Shown: positions 1 through 6,909 of the stretch, in pieces
How the letters are laid out: the number at the start of each line of letters is the position of its first letter
Numbering within the stretch: the first letter of the stretch is position 1
Assembly: GCA_030428745.1 (NCBI GenBank)
Contig: JAUIEG010000122.1
Location: forward strand, 1 to 7,380
Reading direction: 5' to 3'
Source of the DNA: Alphaproteobacteria bacterium
GTDB taxonomy: Bacteria > Pseudomonadota > Alphaproteobacteria > Caulobacterales > Parvularculaceae
Length of the DNA stretch: 7,380 nt
Made by a program: the position numbers and the translations under genes
Notes under the pieces: model-generated
Database searches by the model: none
What the model was told of the DNA's origin: nothing
Seen by the model: the letters and a program-made list of their open reading frames with translations, nothing else

Positions 1-2030
1 AAGCGGGGCTGCTTCAGGGCGACAATCTTTATGATTCCGTCAACATCTCCATCGTTCACCACGTCAATCAGGCGCTGAAAGCGCATATGATTTTCCAGCG
101 CGACAAGGATTACATCGTCCGCAATGATAAGGTGACGATCATCGATGAGTTCACCGGCCGCATGATGGAAGGCCGGCGCTGGTCCGATGGCCTGCATCAG
201 GCGACTGAAGCGAAAGAAAAAGTTCAGATCCAGCCGGAAAACCAGACCCTCGCCTCGATCACATTCCAGAATTATTTCCGCCTGTACGAAAAACTCGCCG
301 GCATGACCGGCACGGCCCTCACCGAAGAGGCCGAATTCGCCGACATCTACAAACTCAACGTCAACGAGGTTCCGACCAACAAGCCGATCGCCCGCATCGA
401 TATGGATGACGAGCTCTACATGACGGCGGAGGAAAAATATAAAGCCATCGCGCTTGAGATCGCCGATTGCGTCAAGCGCGGCCAGCCGGTTCTGGTGGGC
501 ACGGTCTCCATTGAAAAATCTGAATATCTCTCAAAGCTCTTAAGCGACAAGAAATTCTACAAGGACCTCGCCAAAACCCTGCGCGAGCGCGCCGCCGATC
601 TGAAGGAAAAGGAAACCGAGCTCAAAACCAAGATGGAAGCCCAGGCCGCTTACCTCTCGGAGCTTGGCGACCGGAAAGAGCCTGTTCCGCATAGCGTGCT
701 GAATGCGCGCTATCACGAGCAGGAAGCCGAAATCGTCGCGCAGGCCGGCGCGCCCGGCGCCGTCACCATCGCCACCAACATGGCCGGCCGCGGCACCGAC
801 ATTCAGCTCGGCGGCTCCGTCGATATGCAGGTCATGAACGCCCTCGAAGAAGGCGACGACGAAGAAACGATCAAGCGCAAACGCGTCGAGATTGAAGCCA
901 AGATCGCCGCCGATAAGCAAAAGGCGCTCGACGCAGGCGGCCTTTTCGTGCTGGCGACGGAACGTCACGAAAGCCGCCGCATCGACAACCAGCTGCGCGG
1001 CCGTTCGGGACGTCAGGGCGATCCGGGCACCACCAAATTCTTCATCTCGGTCGAAGACGACCTGATGCGTATTTTCGGCGACGGCATGGAAAAAATGCTG
1101 AAGCGCTTCGGCATCCGGCCCGACGAATCCATCGAACATCCCTGGTTCACCAAAGCGGTCGAAACAGCGCAGAAAAAAGTCGAGCAGCGCAATTACGACA
1201 TGCGCAAGAACGTCCTAAAATTTGACGATGTCATCAATGATCAACGCAAGGCGATCTTCGAACAGCGCATCGAGTTCATGTCCACCGATACGGTCGACGA
1301 CATTATCGGCGACATGCGCAGCCAGCTTGTCGACGACCTCGTCGCCGCGCATATGCCGCCGAAATCCTACGCCGAACAATGGGACGTCGAGGGCCTGAAA
1401 AAAGACCTTCAGGAAATTTTCGGCAAGGACTTGCCCGTCGATGAGTGGGCCAAAGAAGAAGGCGTCGCCGACTCAGAAATCGCTGACCGCCTCGTTGAAG
1501 AGACCAACAAAATCGCCGGGGCGCGCGCCGCGGAAATCGGCCCCGACATGATGCGCCGGATTGAAAAGGCGATCCTCCTCAACGTCCTCGACACCAATTG
1601 GCGCGAGCATTTGCAGATGCTTGACCATCTGCGTTCGGTGATCTGGCTGCGCGGCCACGGCCAGCGCGATCCGGTGAACGAATTCAAGACCGAAGCGTTC
1701 GCGCTGTTTGAAGGTCTGCTTGACGGCCTGCGCCGCGACGTCACCCGCATGCTCATGCATGTTCAGGTGCGCGCGCCGGAACAGTCAGTGCCCGAACGTC
1801 GCGAGGTTCCCATGACGGAGACGCATGTGAACCCGAGCACGGGTGAAAACGAGATGGCCAAGCAAGACCCGCGCTCGCGGCTGTCAGCCGGCATCGGCAC
1901 CATGAAAGGCGCCGCCCGCACCAAAGGCATCGATCCGAACAATCCAGAGACATGGGGACGGGTGCCGCGCAACGGCCCCTGCCCTTGCGGCTCCGGCAAG
2001 AAATACAAGCACTGCCACGGATCGATTTAA
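1..2030 (+). CDS. secA: Protein translocase subunit SecA, 5'-truncated by the window edge
   Basis: SecA is the ATPase motor that pushes unfolded preproteins through SecYEG at the inner membrane. The first complete codon is at 3, and 675 residues are visible before the TAA at 2028-2030. Roughly the first 320 residues (Walker A/B of motor domain 1, most of the preprotein cross-linking domain) lie outside the window. Numbering from the Met at 87, visible landmarks are GRRWSDGLHQA (29-39), GMTGTALTEEAEF (72-84), VLVGTVSIEKSE (135-146), ATNMAGRGTDI (229-239), QLRGRSGRQGDPG (302-314), the helical scaffold and two-helix finger (about 490-550), and a C-terminal zinc motif with Cys632, Cys634, Cys643 and His644. 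The Met at 87 is internal, not the start. Two oddities: the stretch between motor motifs at 150-203 is about 43 residues longer than in E. coli SecA, and the finger tip is His524. It converges on the DUF2164 gene. Confidence 0.98.
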   Translation, partial: AGLLQGDNLYDSVNISIVHHVNQALKAHMIFQRDKDYIVRNDKVTIIDEFTGRMMEGRRWSDGLHQATEAKEKVQIQPENQTLASITFQNYFRLYEKLAGMTGTALTEEAEFADIYKLNVNEVPTNKPIARIDMDDELYMTAEEKYKAIALEIADCVKRGQPVLVGTVSIEKSEYLSKLLSDKKFYKDLAKTLRERAADLKEKETELKTKMEAQAAYLSELGDRKEPVPHSVLNARYHEQEAEIVAQAGAPGAVTIATNMAGRGTDIQLGGSVDMQVMNALEEGDDEETIKRKRVEIEAKIAADKQKALDAGGLFVLATERHESRRIDNQLRGRSGRQGDPGTTKFFISVEDDLMRIFGDGMEKMLKRFGIRPDESIEHPWFTKAVETAQKKVEQRNYDMRKNVLKFDDVINDQRKAIFEQRIEFMSTDTVDDIIGDMRSQLVDDLVAAHMPPKSYAEQWDVEGLKKDLQEIFGKDLPVDEWAKEEGVADSEIADRLVEETNKIAGARAAEIGPDMMRRIEKAILLNVLDTNWREHLQMLDHLRSVIWLRGHGQRDPVNEFKTEAFALFEGLLDGLRRDVTRMLMHVQVRAPEQSVPERREVPMTETHVNPSTGENEMAKQDPRSRLSAGIGTMKGAARTKGIDPNNPETWGRVPRNGPCPCGSGKKYKHCHGSI
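534..695 (+). other. Charged insertion in SecA motor domain 2
   Basis: Between the SIEKSEYLS and VLNARYHEQEA motifs this SecA has 54 residues, where E. coli SecA (recalled, not aligned by program) has 11. The extra segment, residues 150-203 counted from the Met at 87, is dominated by Lys, Glu, Asp, Arg, Ala and Leu. It has no proline until PVP near its end, so it reads as one or two amphipathic helices, possibly a small hairpin projecting from the second RecA-like fold. The motifs on both sides are intact and in frame, so this is an accommodated insertion, not damage. It may be shared across a lineage; I cannot tell from one sequence. Confidence 0.75.
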
Positions 2031-2055
2031 GCTGGCAGGCGGTTGGTGAGGCTTT

Positions 2056-2310
2056 CTATCTGCGGAACTGCGCAGGCTTTTCCAAATCGACGATAGCCTC
2101 GCCGATGGCGTCCATGCGTTTTGAAAGCAGCGCCTGGGCGTCATAGAGCCCGCGATTGTAAAAATACGCGCCGACTTTCTCTGAGAAAAAATCCAGCAGA
2201 AACCCAGCGTCGACGCCGCCGATCTCAATGTCGAGATCGTCACGGAGATAGGCTTTTATCTCCGTGACGATGGCCTCGCGTTCTTCTTTGGAAAATTCAA
2301 TGTCTGTCAT
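2056..2310 (-). CDS. DUF2164 family protein, 84 aa
   Basis: This is a small protein of the DUF2164 family, whose function is not known to me. The recognition rests on the order of features: an N-terminal FSKEEREAIV helix (6-15), IKAYL (18-22), the DIEIG turn (27-31), GFLLDFFSEKVG (36-47), YNRGLYDA (51-58) and a C-terminal helix with RMD. It has no signal peptide or membrane segment, so it is probably cytosolic. The ATG at 2310 is preceded by GAGGGG at a suitable distance. It lies 18 nt after the stop of the amidohydrolase on the same strand, so the two are probably cotranscribed. Its TAG stop is 25 nt from the convergent secA stop. Codons 14-25 form a perfect inverted repeat, listed separately. 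Confidence 0.88.
   Translation of the reverse strand: MTDIEFSKEEREAIVTEIKAYLRDDLDIEIGGVDAGFLLDFFSEKVGAYFYNRGLYDAQALLSKRMDAIGEAIVDLEKPAQFRR
2236..2271. repeat. Perfect 15-bp inverted repeat inside the DUF2164 gene
   Basis: The left arm (2236-2250, ATCGTCACGGAGATA) and the right arm (2257-2271) are exact reverse complements, separated by the 6-nt loop GGCTTT on the + strand. The element spans codons 14-25 of the DUF2164 gene in perfect register, so each codon of one arm pairs with a whole codon of the other. In the mRNA it would form a long hairpin starting 39 nt after the first base of the start codon. There is no immediate T-run on either side. The + strand has TTCTTCTTT starting 9 nt beyond the right arm, so a standard intrinsic terminator is not clearly present. 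The repeat is certain; its function is unknown. Confidence 0.95.
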
Positions 2311-2328
2311 TGAATCCCCTCGCCCTAA

Positions 2329-5300
2329 TCATTCCCACCAATAGGGCGGGCGCTTGCGCGTTCCGGTGACTTCCTCGTTCAAGGTCGCCGCATCATAAAG
2401 ACGGCCATTCAGCATGACATGGCTGATGTCGTCCGTATTCTGAATGTCGTCGAGAGGATTGGCGTCGAGAATGATGAGATCGGCGAGCTTGCCGGGCTCC
2501 AGCGACCCGATATCTTTCGAAAAGCCGAGCACCTTCGCCGGCGTGATGGTCGCCGTCTTCAGGGCTTCAAGCGGGCTCATACCGCCACGCGCGAAGGACC
2601 ACATCTCCCAATGGGAGGCGAGGCCTTCTTCCTGACCGTGGGCGCCAATGGAGACCATGACGCCGCGATCGGCGAGCATCTTCGCCGTCCGCGCACTCAC
2701 CTGATCCACATAGTCTTCCTCCGGCGCTTTTTCCCGGCGCGCGGAACTGGCGGCGAGAAAGCCCGTGGGCGCATGTTTCGACAGGATCGGATGCAGCCAC
2801 ACATCCATCGCCTGACGCCAGTAAGGATCGCCCGCCGGACCGCCATAGGTGACGACCAGCGTCGGCGTATAGGCGACTTTCGTCTGCTCCCAGAAACTCA
2901 GAACGTCTTCATAGAGCATGGCCACCGGCACATTGTGCTCGATTGTGGTGTTGCCGTCGGCGATCAGCGACATATCCATGTGAAAGAGCGAACCGCCCTC
3001 CGGCACGACATTGATATTTTCGTTGCTGGCGGCGATCGCAACCTGTTGGCGCTGTTCGCGGCGCGGCTGGTTGTAGTTTTTGATGGAGTGCGCGCCCTGG
3101 GCTTTCAGACGCCGCACATGAGCGAGCGCATCATCATAACTGTCGATCACTGCGTAAACGCTCGGCGCCTTGGCGCCGTACACAACCTCGCCCGTGGAAT
3201 AGATCCGCGGCGCCAGAATCTCCCCCGCACGCTGATATTCCGATGCGGAGAAAATATGACTCGCCTGACTTGAGGGGTCGTGGATCGTCGTCACCCCGAG
3301 CGCCAGATGCGCCATCACCGACCAGTTCTGTTCCGGGATGATGTCATCGGTTCCTTGCGGCCCATGCGCATGGGCGTCGATGAGACCAGGCATGATCGTC
3401 TTGCCGGAAAGGTCAACCGTCGGCGTTCCCGCCGGATAGGTCAGCGACGCGGAAGACCCCACCGCCGCAATACGATTGTTCTCAACAAGGATAACGCCGT
3501 TCTCGATGACGCCGCCATCTTCCTCGGCCATGGTGATGATGCGAGCGCCCACCAGCGCGACGGTTCCCGACGGTTTGTCCGCCGTGAACGTCATGGTGAG
3601 ATCAACGCCCTCTGACGGCGCCTCATAGGCCGGCGCGTCTTCATCATCCTCAGCCTTGGGCGCGGCTGGCGTCAGATCGGCGACAGACGCCGAATAAAGC
3701 GTCGGCCCCAGCGTCCAGTTCAGGCGCCCGCGCGACCAGTTGATATAGCTCGCGCCGTCGCCGCTTGCCTTGGTCACCGGCAAGGCGGACGCCTTCCGCC
3801 CGGCGCCGACTTCCTGCGGCCCCGGCGTCATGGGCATGACAAAGGCGCTGTAGTTTTCAACAAAGGCGAGATGCTTCCCGTCATGAGACGCTTCGAACTC
3901 AGTGATGAGATCGCCCGCCGCATGGGTGCGTTCTTCATTGCCGTTGAGATTGACGCTGACGAGCATGCCTTTATCGCCGTCGACGCGCGTCATAAAGATG
4001 CGGTCATTAGCGGCGGCGAAATGCGGGTTCGATCCGTCATCGGTGATTTTGGTCATGGCGCCGCCGCCACTTGGCACAGTGTAAATACCCGGCGCCTCTG
4101 ACCATTCTTTCTTGGTCAGGTAGCCGCCCTCGCCTTTCTCGAACACGACAGTGCGTCCATCGGGTGAAAAGCGCGGCCGGCGATAATGCCCCGGCTCGCG
4201 CGTTACGGCGCGGCCCGTCCCGCCGCCGGCGCTGGTGACGCGAATGACGCCAAGGCCCTCATCGGTCCACGCCACATAGGCGATGCGCGATCCGTCATAG
4301 GACCATGACGGGAACAGCTCGAACCCCTCACGCGTATTGGTGAGGCGGCGCGGCGCGCCATTGGGCAGGTTCCTGACGTAAAGTTTGCCGAGGGATTCAA
4401 ACACCACGCGCTTGCCATCCGGCGAAACAGACGCAAAGCGTGGCATATGCGTCTGGAAACTGTCCGGCGCGACATCCACTTCCGGGCGCGGCGGATCGAT
4501 AACGGCGCGCGTATCGCTCACATGGAACGGAATTTCGGATGCGGCGCCCGTGGCGACATTGATGCGGCGGATCTTGCCGCCCGCCCAGAAGACGACGCTT
4601 TTCGAATCCGGCGTCCAGTCCATATTCGGATAAGCGCCCTGAACGGCCCAGGTTTCCTGCATGTCCTGATCGAGATCGTCATAGATCTTGCGCTCCACAC
4701 CGGAAGTGAGATCTTTCACATAGAGCTTCGACTGGGTGCGTTCGCGCCGCACAAAGGCGATGGACTTTCCGTCGGGGGACGGCGCGGCGCGCACGGCGCC
4801 GCCAAGCCCCGACACAGCGGTCGTGATTTCGCCCGTGGCCATTTCGTAACGGTTGATATGGAAAAGGTCGCCGTTGGAATCCTGTGCGTAAATGAAGGTC
4901 GAGCCCGGCGTGATGTTCTGCGTGTAATAAATATATTTTCCGTCTGCGGAGAAAACCGGCTCACCGAGTTCTTTCTGATGCGTCTCACTCGGTTTCTTGA
5001 CGAGCGGCACGCCGTCGCCGCCGGAAATATGATAAAGCCAGATCTCACCAACACCGGCTGAACGCTGGGTCGTGAAGTGCTTACGCGCCGCAAGATATTG
5101 CCCGTCCGCGGACCATGTCGCGTTGTTCAAAAGGCGAAAATTCTCTTTGGTCACAGCCCGCTTGTCGGAGCCATCCACATTCATGATCCAGATATTGTCG
5201 CCGCCGCCGCGGTCGGACGTGAAAGCGATTTTTTCTCCATCCGGTGAAAATCGCGGTTGCATCTCCCAGGCCAGGCCGCTGGCGATATTGCGCGCCTCGC

Positions 5301-5544
5301 CGCCGCCCATGGGGATCGTGTAAACATCACCAAGTAGATCGAAAGCAATGGTCCGCCCGTCGGGGCTGACGTCGAGGCTCATCCAGGTGCCTTCGCGCAC
5401 ATCGAGTTGCACATCCCGCGTCGGCAAAGGCGGCGCCGAAACGTCCCACTTTTCTTCTTTCTTGTCCTCGCCCTCCGCATCCTGTGCAGCGACAGCGAAA
5501 GGCGTGAGCGCGATGGCTGCGAACAGCCAGATCTTTTTCTTCAT
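2329..5544 (-). CDS. Exported TolB-like propeller / amidohydrolase fusion, 1071 aa
   Basis: A signal peptide (MKKK, hydrophobic 5-19, likely cleavage after Ala20) predicts Sec export, probably to the periplasm. Residues about 45-620 carry repeated (S/T)-x-D-(G/S) beta-propeller motifs of the PD40/TolB type, at 60, 100, 145, 199, 256, 311, 374, 415, 460 and 553. That is enough for two propellers in tandem. After an acidic linker (630-645) comes an amidohydrolase domain: VALVGARIITM (662-672), MPGLIDAHAHG with metal-binding His725 and His727 (718-728), Lys822, IEH with His870, GAHGQ (967-971) and the closing GSLEPGKLADLIILD (1013-1027). Relatives are annotated only as amidohydrolases, some as prolidase or imidazolonepropionase-like. 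The substrate cannot be read from sequence; the propellers may gate access or bind a peptide or envelope ligand. The start is fixed by the signal peptide and a GGGG 7 nt upstream. DUF2164 follows 18 nt later. Confidence 0.93.
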   Translation of the reverse strand: MKKKIWLFAAIALTPFAVAAQDAEGEDKKEEKWDVSAPPLPTRDVQLDVREGTWMSLDVSPDGRTIAFDLLGDVYTIPMGGGEARNIASGLAWEMQPRFSPDGEKIAFTSDRGGGDNIWIMNVDGSDKRAVTKENFRLLNNATWSADGQYLAARKHFTTQRSAGVGEIWLYHISGGDGVPLVKKPSETHQKELGEPVFSADGKYIYYTQNITPGSTFIYAQDSNGDLFHINRYEMATGEITTAVSGLGGAVRAAPSPDGKSIAFVRRERTQSKLYVKDLTSGVERKIYDDLDQDMQETWAVQGAYPNMDWTPDSKSVVFWAGGKIRRINVATGAASEIPFHVSDTRAVIDPPRPEVDVAPDSFQTHMPRFASVSPDGKRVVFESLGKLYVRNLPNGAPRRLTNTREGFELFPSWSYDGSRIAYVAWTDEGLGVIRVTSAGGGTGRAVTREPGHYRRPRFSPDGRTVVFEKGEGGYLTKKEWSEAPGIYTVPSGGGAMTKITDDGSNPHFAAANDRIFMTRVDGDKGMLVSVNLNGNEERTHAAGDLITEFEASHDGKHLAFVENYSAFVMPMTPGPQEVGAGRKASALPVTKASGDGASYINWSRGRLNWTLGPTLYSASVADLTPAAPKAEDDEDAPAYEAPSEGVDLTMTFTADKPSGTVALVGARIITMAEEDGGVIENGVILVENNRIAAVGSSASLTYPAGTPTVDLSGKTIMPGLIDAHAHGPQGTDDIIPEQNWSVMAHLALGVTTIHDPSSQASHIFSASEYQRAGEILAPRIYSTGEVVYGAKAPSVYAVIDSYDDALAHVRRLKAQGAHSIKNYNQPRREQRQQVAIAASNENINVVPEGGSLFHMDMSLIADGNTTIEHNVPVAMLYEDVLSFWEQTKVAYTPTLVVTYGGPAGDPYWRQAMDVWLHPILSKHAPTGFLAASSARREKAPEEDYVDQVSARTAKMLADRGVMVSIGAHGQEEGLASHWEMWSFARGGMSPLEALKTATITPAKVLGFSKDIGSLEPGKLADLIILDANPLDDIQNTDDISHVMLNGRLYDAATLNEEVTGTRKRPPYWWE

Positions 5545-5650
5545 TGAATGACCCCGGAATGATTCCCTCGAAAGGATCAGCCTAGGGCGTTGAAGCCGCG
5601 CGCGACAACCCTAACAGGGCGCAAGAAGCGCAGCCTGGGGCGCAAAAAGC
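5545..5650 (-). promoter_or_regulatory. Gap between cobB and the amidohydrolase, possible promoter region
   Basis: This 106-nt gap separates two genes on the same strand. On the - strand a weak sigma70-like pair can be proposed: TTGTCG (5608-5603) and TAGGCT (5584-5579), 18 nt apart. Upstream of it lie two copies of a 13-bp direct repeat (5638-5650 and 5617-5629, one mismatch), offset by 21 bp. A small inverted repeat, CCCT-AAC-AGGG on the + strand, sits at 5609-5619 (4-bp arms plus a 3-nt loop). Between the proposed -10 and the ATG is a perfect 11-bp palindrome, GGAATGATTCC (5556-5566). No convincing intrinsic terminator for cobB is visible. The promoter match is poor and should be treated as a guess. 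Confidence 0.3.
5617..5650. repeat. Two 13-bp direct repeats, 21 bp apart
   Basis: GGGCGCAAGAAGC (5617-5629) recurs as GGGCGCAAAAAGC (5638-5650) with one mismatch. The start-to-start distance is 21 bp, close to two helical turns. The second copy ends directly beside the TGA stop of the sirtuin gene (5651-5653). The position just upstream of the amidohydrolase would suit binding sites for a regulator, but a simple duplication would look the same. Confidence 0.6.
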
Positions 5651-6367
5651 TCACTTCATGGTAAGGATCTCATTAACCCACTGCGGCACGACTTCTGTCG
5701 CGGGCCCGTAGCGGGCGTCCGAGAAGAGATGCGCATTTTCCGATGGCTCCAGATTTAGCTCCATGGCCGGCACGCCAAGCGCCCGCGCCTCCGCGACGAA
5801 CCCCGCCGCCGGATAGACCGAACCCGACGTGCCGATGGAGACGAAAAGCTCCGCGCCCATAATCGCGTCCGCAGCCTCTTCCATGAAACGCGGCATCTCT
5901 CCAAACCAGACAACATGGGGCCGCATGCCGCCAGTGCGATTACAGACGCCGCAAACGCTCTCGATGGAAAGGTCACCCCTACAATCGATCACGGAAGCGC
6001 AGGACGCGCATTCAGCTTTCAACAGCTCTCCATGCATGTGCAGGATATTCGTCGCCCCGCCGCGCTCATGAAGGTCATCCACATTCTGTGTGACGAGGGT
6101 CAGTCGCCCGCCTCTCTCCGTCAGTCCTTTTTCAAGATCGGCCAAGGCCATATGCGCAGCGTTTGGATTTACTGACGGCAAGGCGCGGCGGCGCGCATTG
6201 TAGAACTCATGCACCAGCGCCGGATTGGCGGCGAAGCCTTCCGGCGTCGCCACTTCTCTGTAATCATATTTCGCCCATACACCGTCCGCGTCGCGAAAGG
6301 TGGCGACGCCGGACTCCGCCGAAATGCCGGCCCCCGTAAGGGCGACGATGTTTTTAGGCGCAGACAA
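5651..6367 (-). CDS. cobB: NAD-dependent protein deacylase CobB (class III sirtuin), 238 aa
   Basis: This sirtuin removes acyl groups from protein lysines using NAD+, giving nicotinamide and O-acyl-ADP-ribose in the cytosol. Visible features are the NAD-binding GAGISAESG (12-20) and TFRDADGVW (23-31), TQNVDDLHERGG (93-104), the catalytic His112 in HMHGEL, a zinc site with Cys120, Cys123, Cys139 and Cys142, HVVWFGEMP (151-159), GTSGSVYPAAGF (179-190) and ELNLEPS (203-209). Tyr56 and Arg59 in FYNARRR match the E. coli CobB/SIRT5 pair that binds the carboxylate of succinyl-lysine, so desuccinylation as well as deacetylation is likely. The start must be the TTG at 6367: a TAG lies in frame two codons upstream and no ATG or GTG occurs before the NAD motif. 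The upstream DUF1993 stop is 14 nt away, so coupled translation is likely. Confidence 0.95.
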   Translation of the reverse strand: MSAPKNIVALTGAGISAESGVATFRDADGVWAKYDYREVATPEGFAANPALVHEFYNARRRALPSVNPNAAHMALADLEKGLTERGGRLTLVTQNVDDLHERGGATNILHMHGELLKAECASCASVIDCRGDLSIESVCGVCNRTGGMRPHVVWFGEMPRFMEEAADAIMGAELFVSIGTSGSVYPAAGFVAEARALGVPAMELNLEPSENAHLFSDARYGPATEVVPQWVNEILTMK

Positions 6368-6370
6368 TCT

Positions 6371-6390
6371 CTATTCGCCCCCTATTCGCC
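6371..6390. repeat. 11-bp tandem duplication at the DUF1993/cobB junction
   Basis: On the + strand CTATTCGCC occurs at 6371-6379 and again at 6382-6390, with an 11-bp period. Read on the - strand, the upstream copy supplies the last Gly-Glu codons and TAG stop of DUF1993. The downstream copy supplies a second TAG, in the cobB frame, two codons before its TTG start. The GGGGG between the copies is the best available ribosome-binding signal for cobB. It looks like slippage or a small duplication at a gene boundary. Confidence 0.7.
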
Positions 6391-6909
6391 GAAGTAGCGG
6401 GCGAGACCCATCAGAAAATCTTTCTTGCCAATATCGAGCCCCACATGGCGCAGAATGAGATAGGCCGTTGTTACATGGAAATAGAGATTAGGCATGATCC
6501 ATTCATGCGCAAAGGCTTCGCGCGGCATCGTGACTTTCCGCTCCGGCCCCATGGGCACGGTGATATCCGCCGCCGGGTTCGCGTCAAGCGCCGCTGTGTC
6601 GAGCGCTTTCACGATTTCACTGGCGCGCTCGATACGCGCGCGCAATTCGGCGAAGGTGGTTTCGTCATCGGGGAAGCTCGGGAGCTCGGCGCCGGCAAGG
6701 CGGGACAAGCCGCGCGCCGGGATTTCCGTCGCAAACCGAACCTGCGTCGCCAGCGGAAACATGTCCGGCGCAACGCGCCAGTTCAGATAGACGCTCTCCT
6801 CCACCTTGGTTTCCTCACAGCGCTCCACGGCCTTGACGAGAAGGTGATCGAGCGCGGTGAACATGTTGTGGACGGCGGGAATAACAGAAGACGAAATTGT
6901 CGTTGTCAT
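6382..6909 (-). CDS. DUF1993 family protein, 175 aa
   Basis: The protein matches the DUF1993 family, helical bundle proteins that I believe are related to the DinB-like fold, with no reaction known to me. Recognisable parts are SSVIPAVHNMFTALDHLLVKA (7-27), the family hallmark NWRVAPDMFPLATQVRFA (43-60), FPDDETTFAELRARI (79-93), and a C-terminal block with FHVTTAYLILRHVG (144-157) and GKKDFL (161-166). His135, His145 and His155 lie in the C-terminal helices, where DinB-like folds can bind metal; that is inference. There is no signal peptide. The reading frame is open from a GTG at 6960, but the ATG at 6909 is preferred because AGGA lies 8 nt upstream and the protein then has the usual family length. 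It is the first of the leftward genes and ends 14 nt before cobB. Confidence 0.88.
   Translation of the reverse strand: MTTTISSSVIPAVHNMFTALDHLLVKAVERCEETKVEESVYLNWRVAPDMFPLATQVRFATEIPARGLSRLAGAELPSFPDDETTFAELRARIERASEIVKALDTAALDANPAADITVPMGPERKVTMPREAFAHEWIMPNLYFHVTTAYLILRHVGLDIGKKDFLMGLARYFGE

Noticed and set aside
747..761. GCCGG-CGCGC-CCGGC inverted repeat in secA
   Set aside because: Five-bp GC arms inside conserved codons; not distinguishable from background.
540..1139. 199-codon - strand frame opposite secA
   Set aside because: It mirrors the highly conserved SecA motor motifs; no independent family features.
2012..2038. CTGCCA ... TGGCAG inverted repeat around the secA stop, as a terminator
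   Set aside because: Only 6 bp with a 15-nt loop and no T-run; too weak to call.
1952..2146. Short + strand frame across the secA end and into DUF2164
   Set aside because: It overlaps the SecA zinc-motif codons in another frame and shows no family likeness.
3163..3178. CGGCGCC-TT-GGCGCCG inverted repeat inside the amidohydrolase gene
   Set aside because: It is made of GC-rich codons for Gly-Ala-Lys-Ala-Pro with a 2-nt loop; such short GC palindromes are expected in this composition.
2419..3273. Long open frame (284 codons) on the + strand opposite the amidohydrolase
   Set aside because: It lies wholly antisense to a clear conserved gene; its composition (rich in Arg, His, Gly) and lack of any recognisable motif match a shadow of GC-rich codon use.
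4447..5061. 204-codon + strand frame opposite the propeller region
   Set aside because: Same reasoning: antisense to conserved propeller motifs, no motif of its own, Arg/His-rich.
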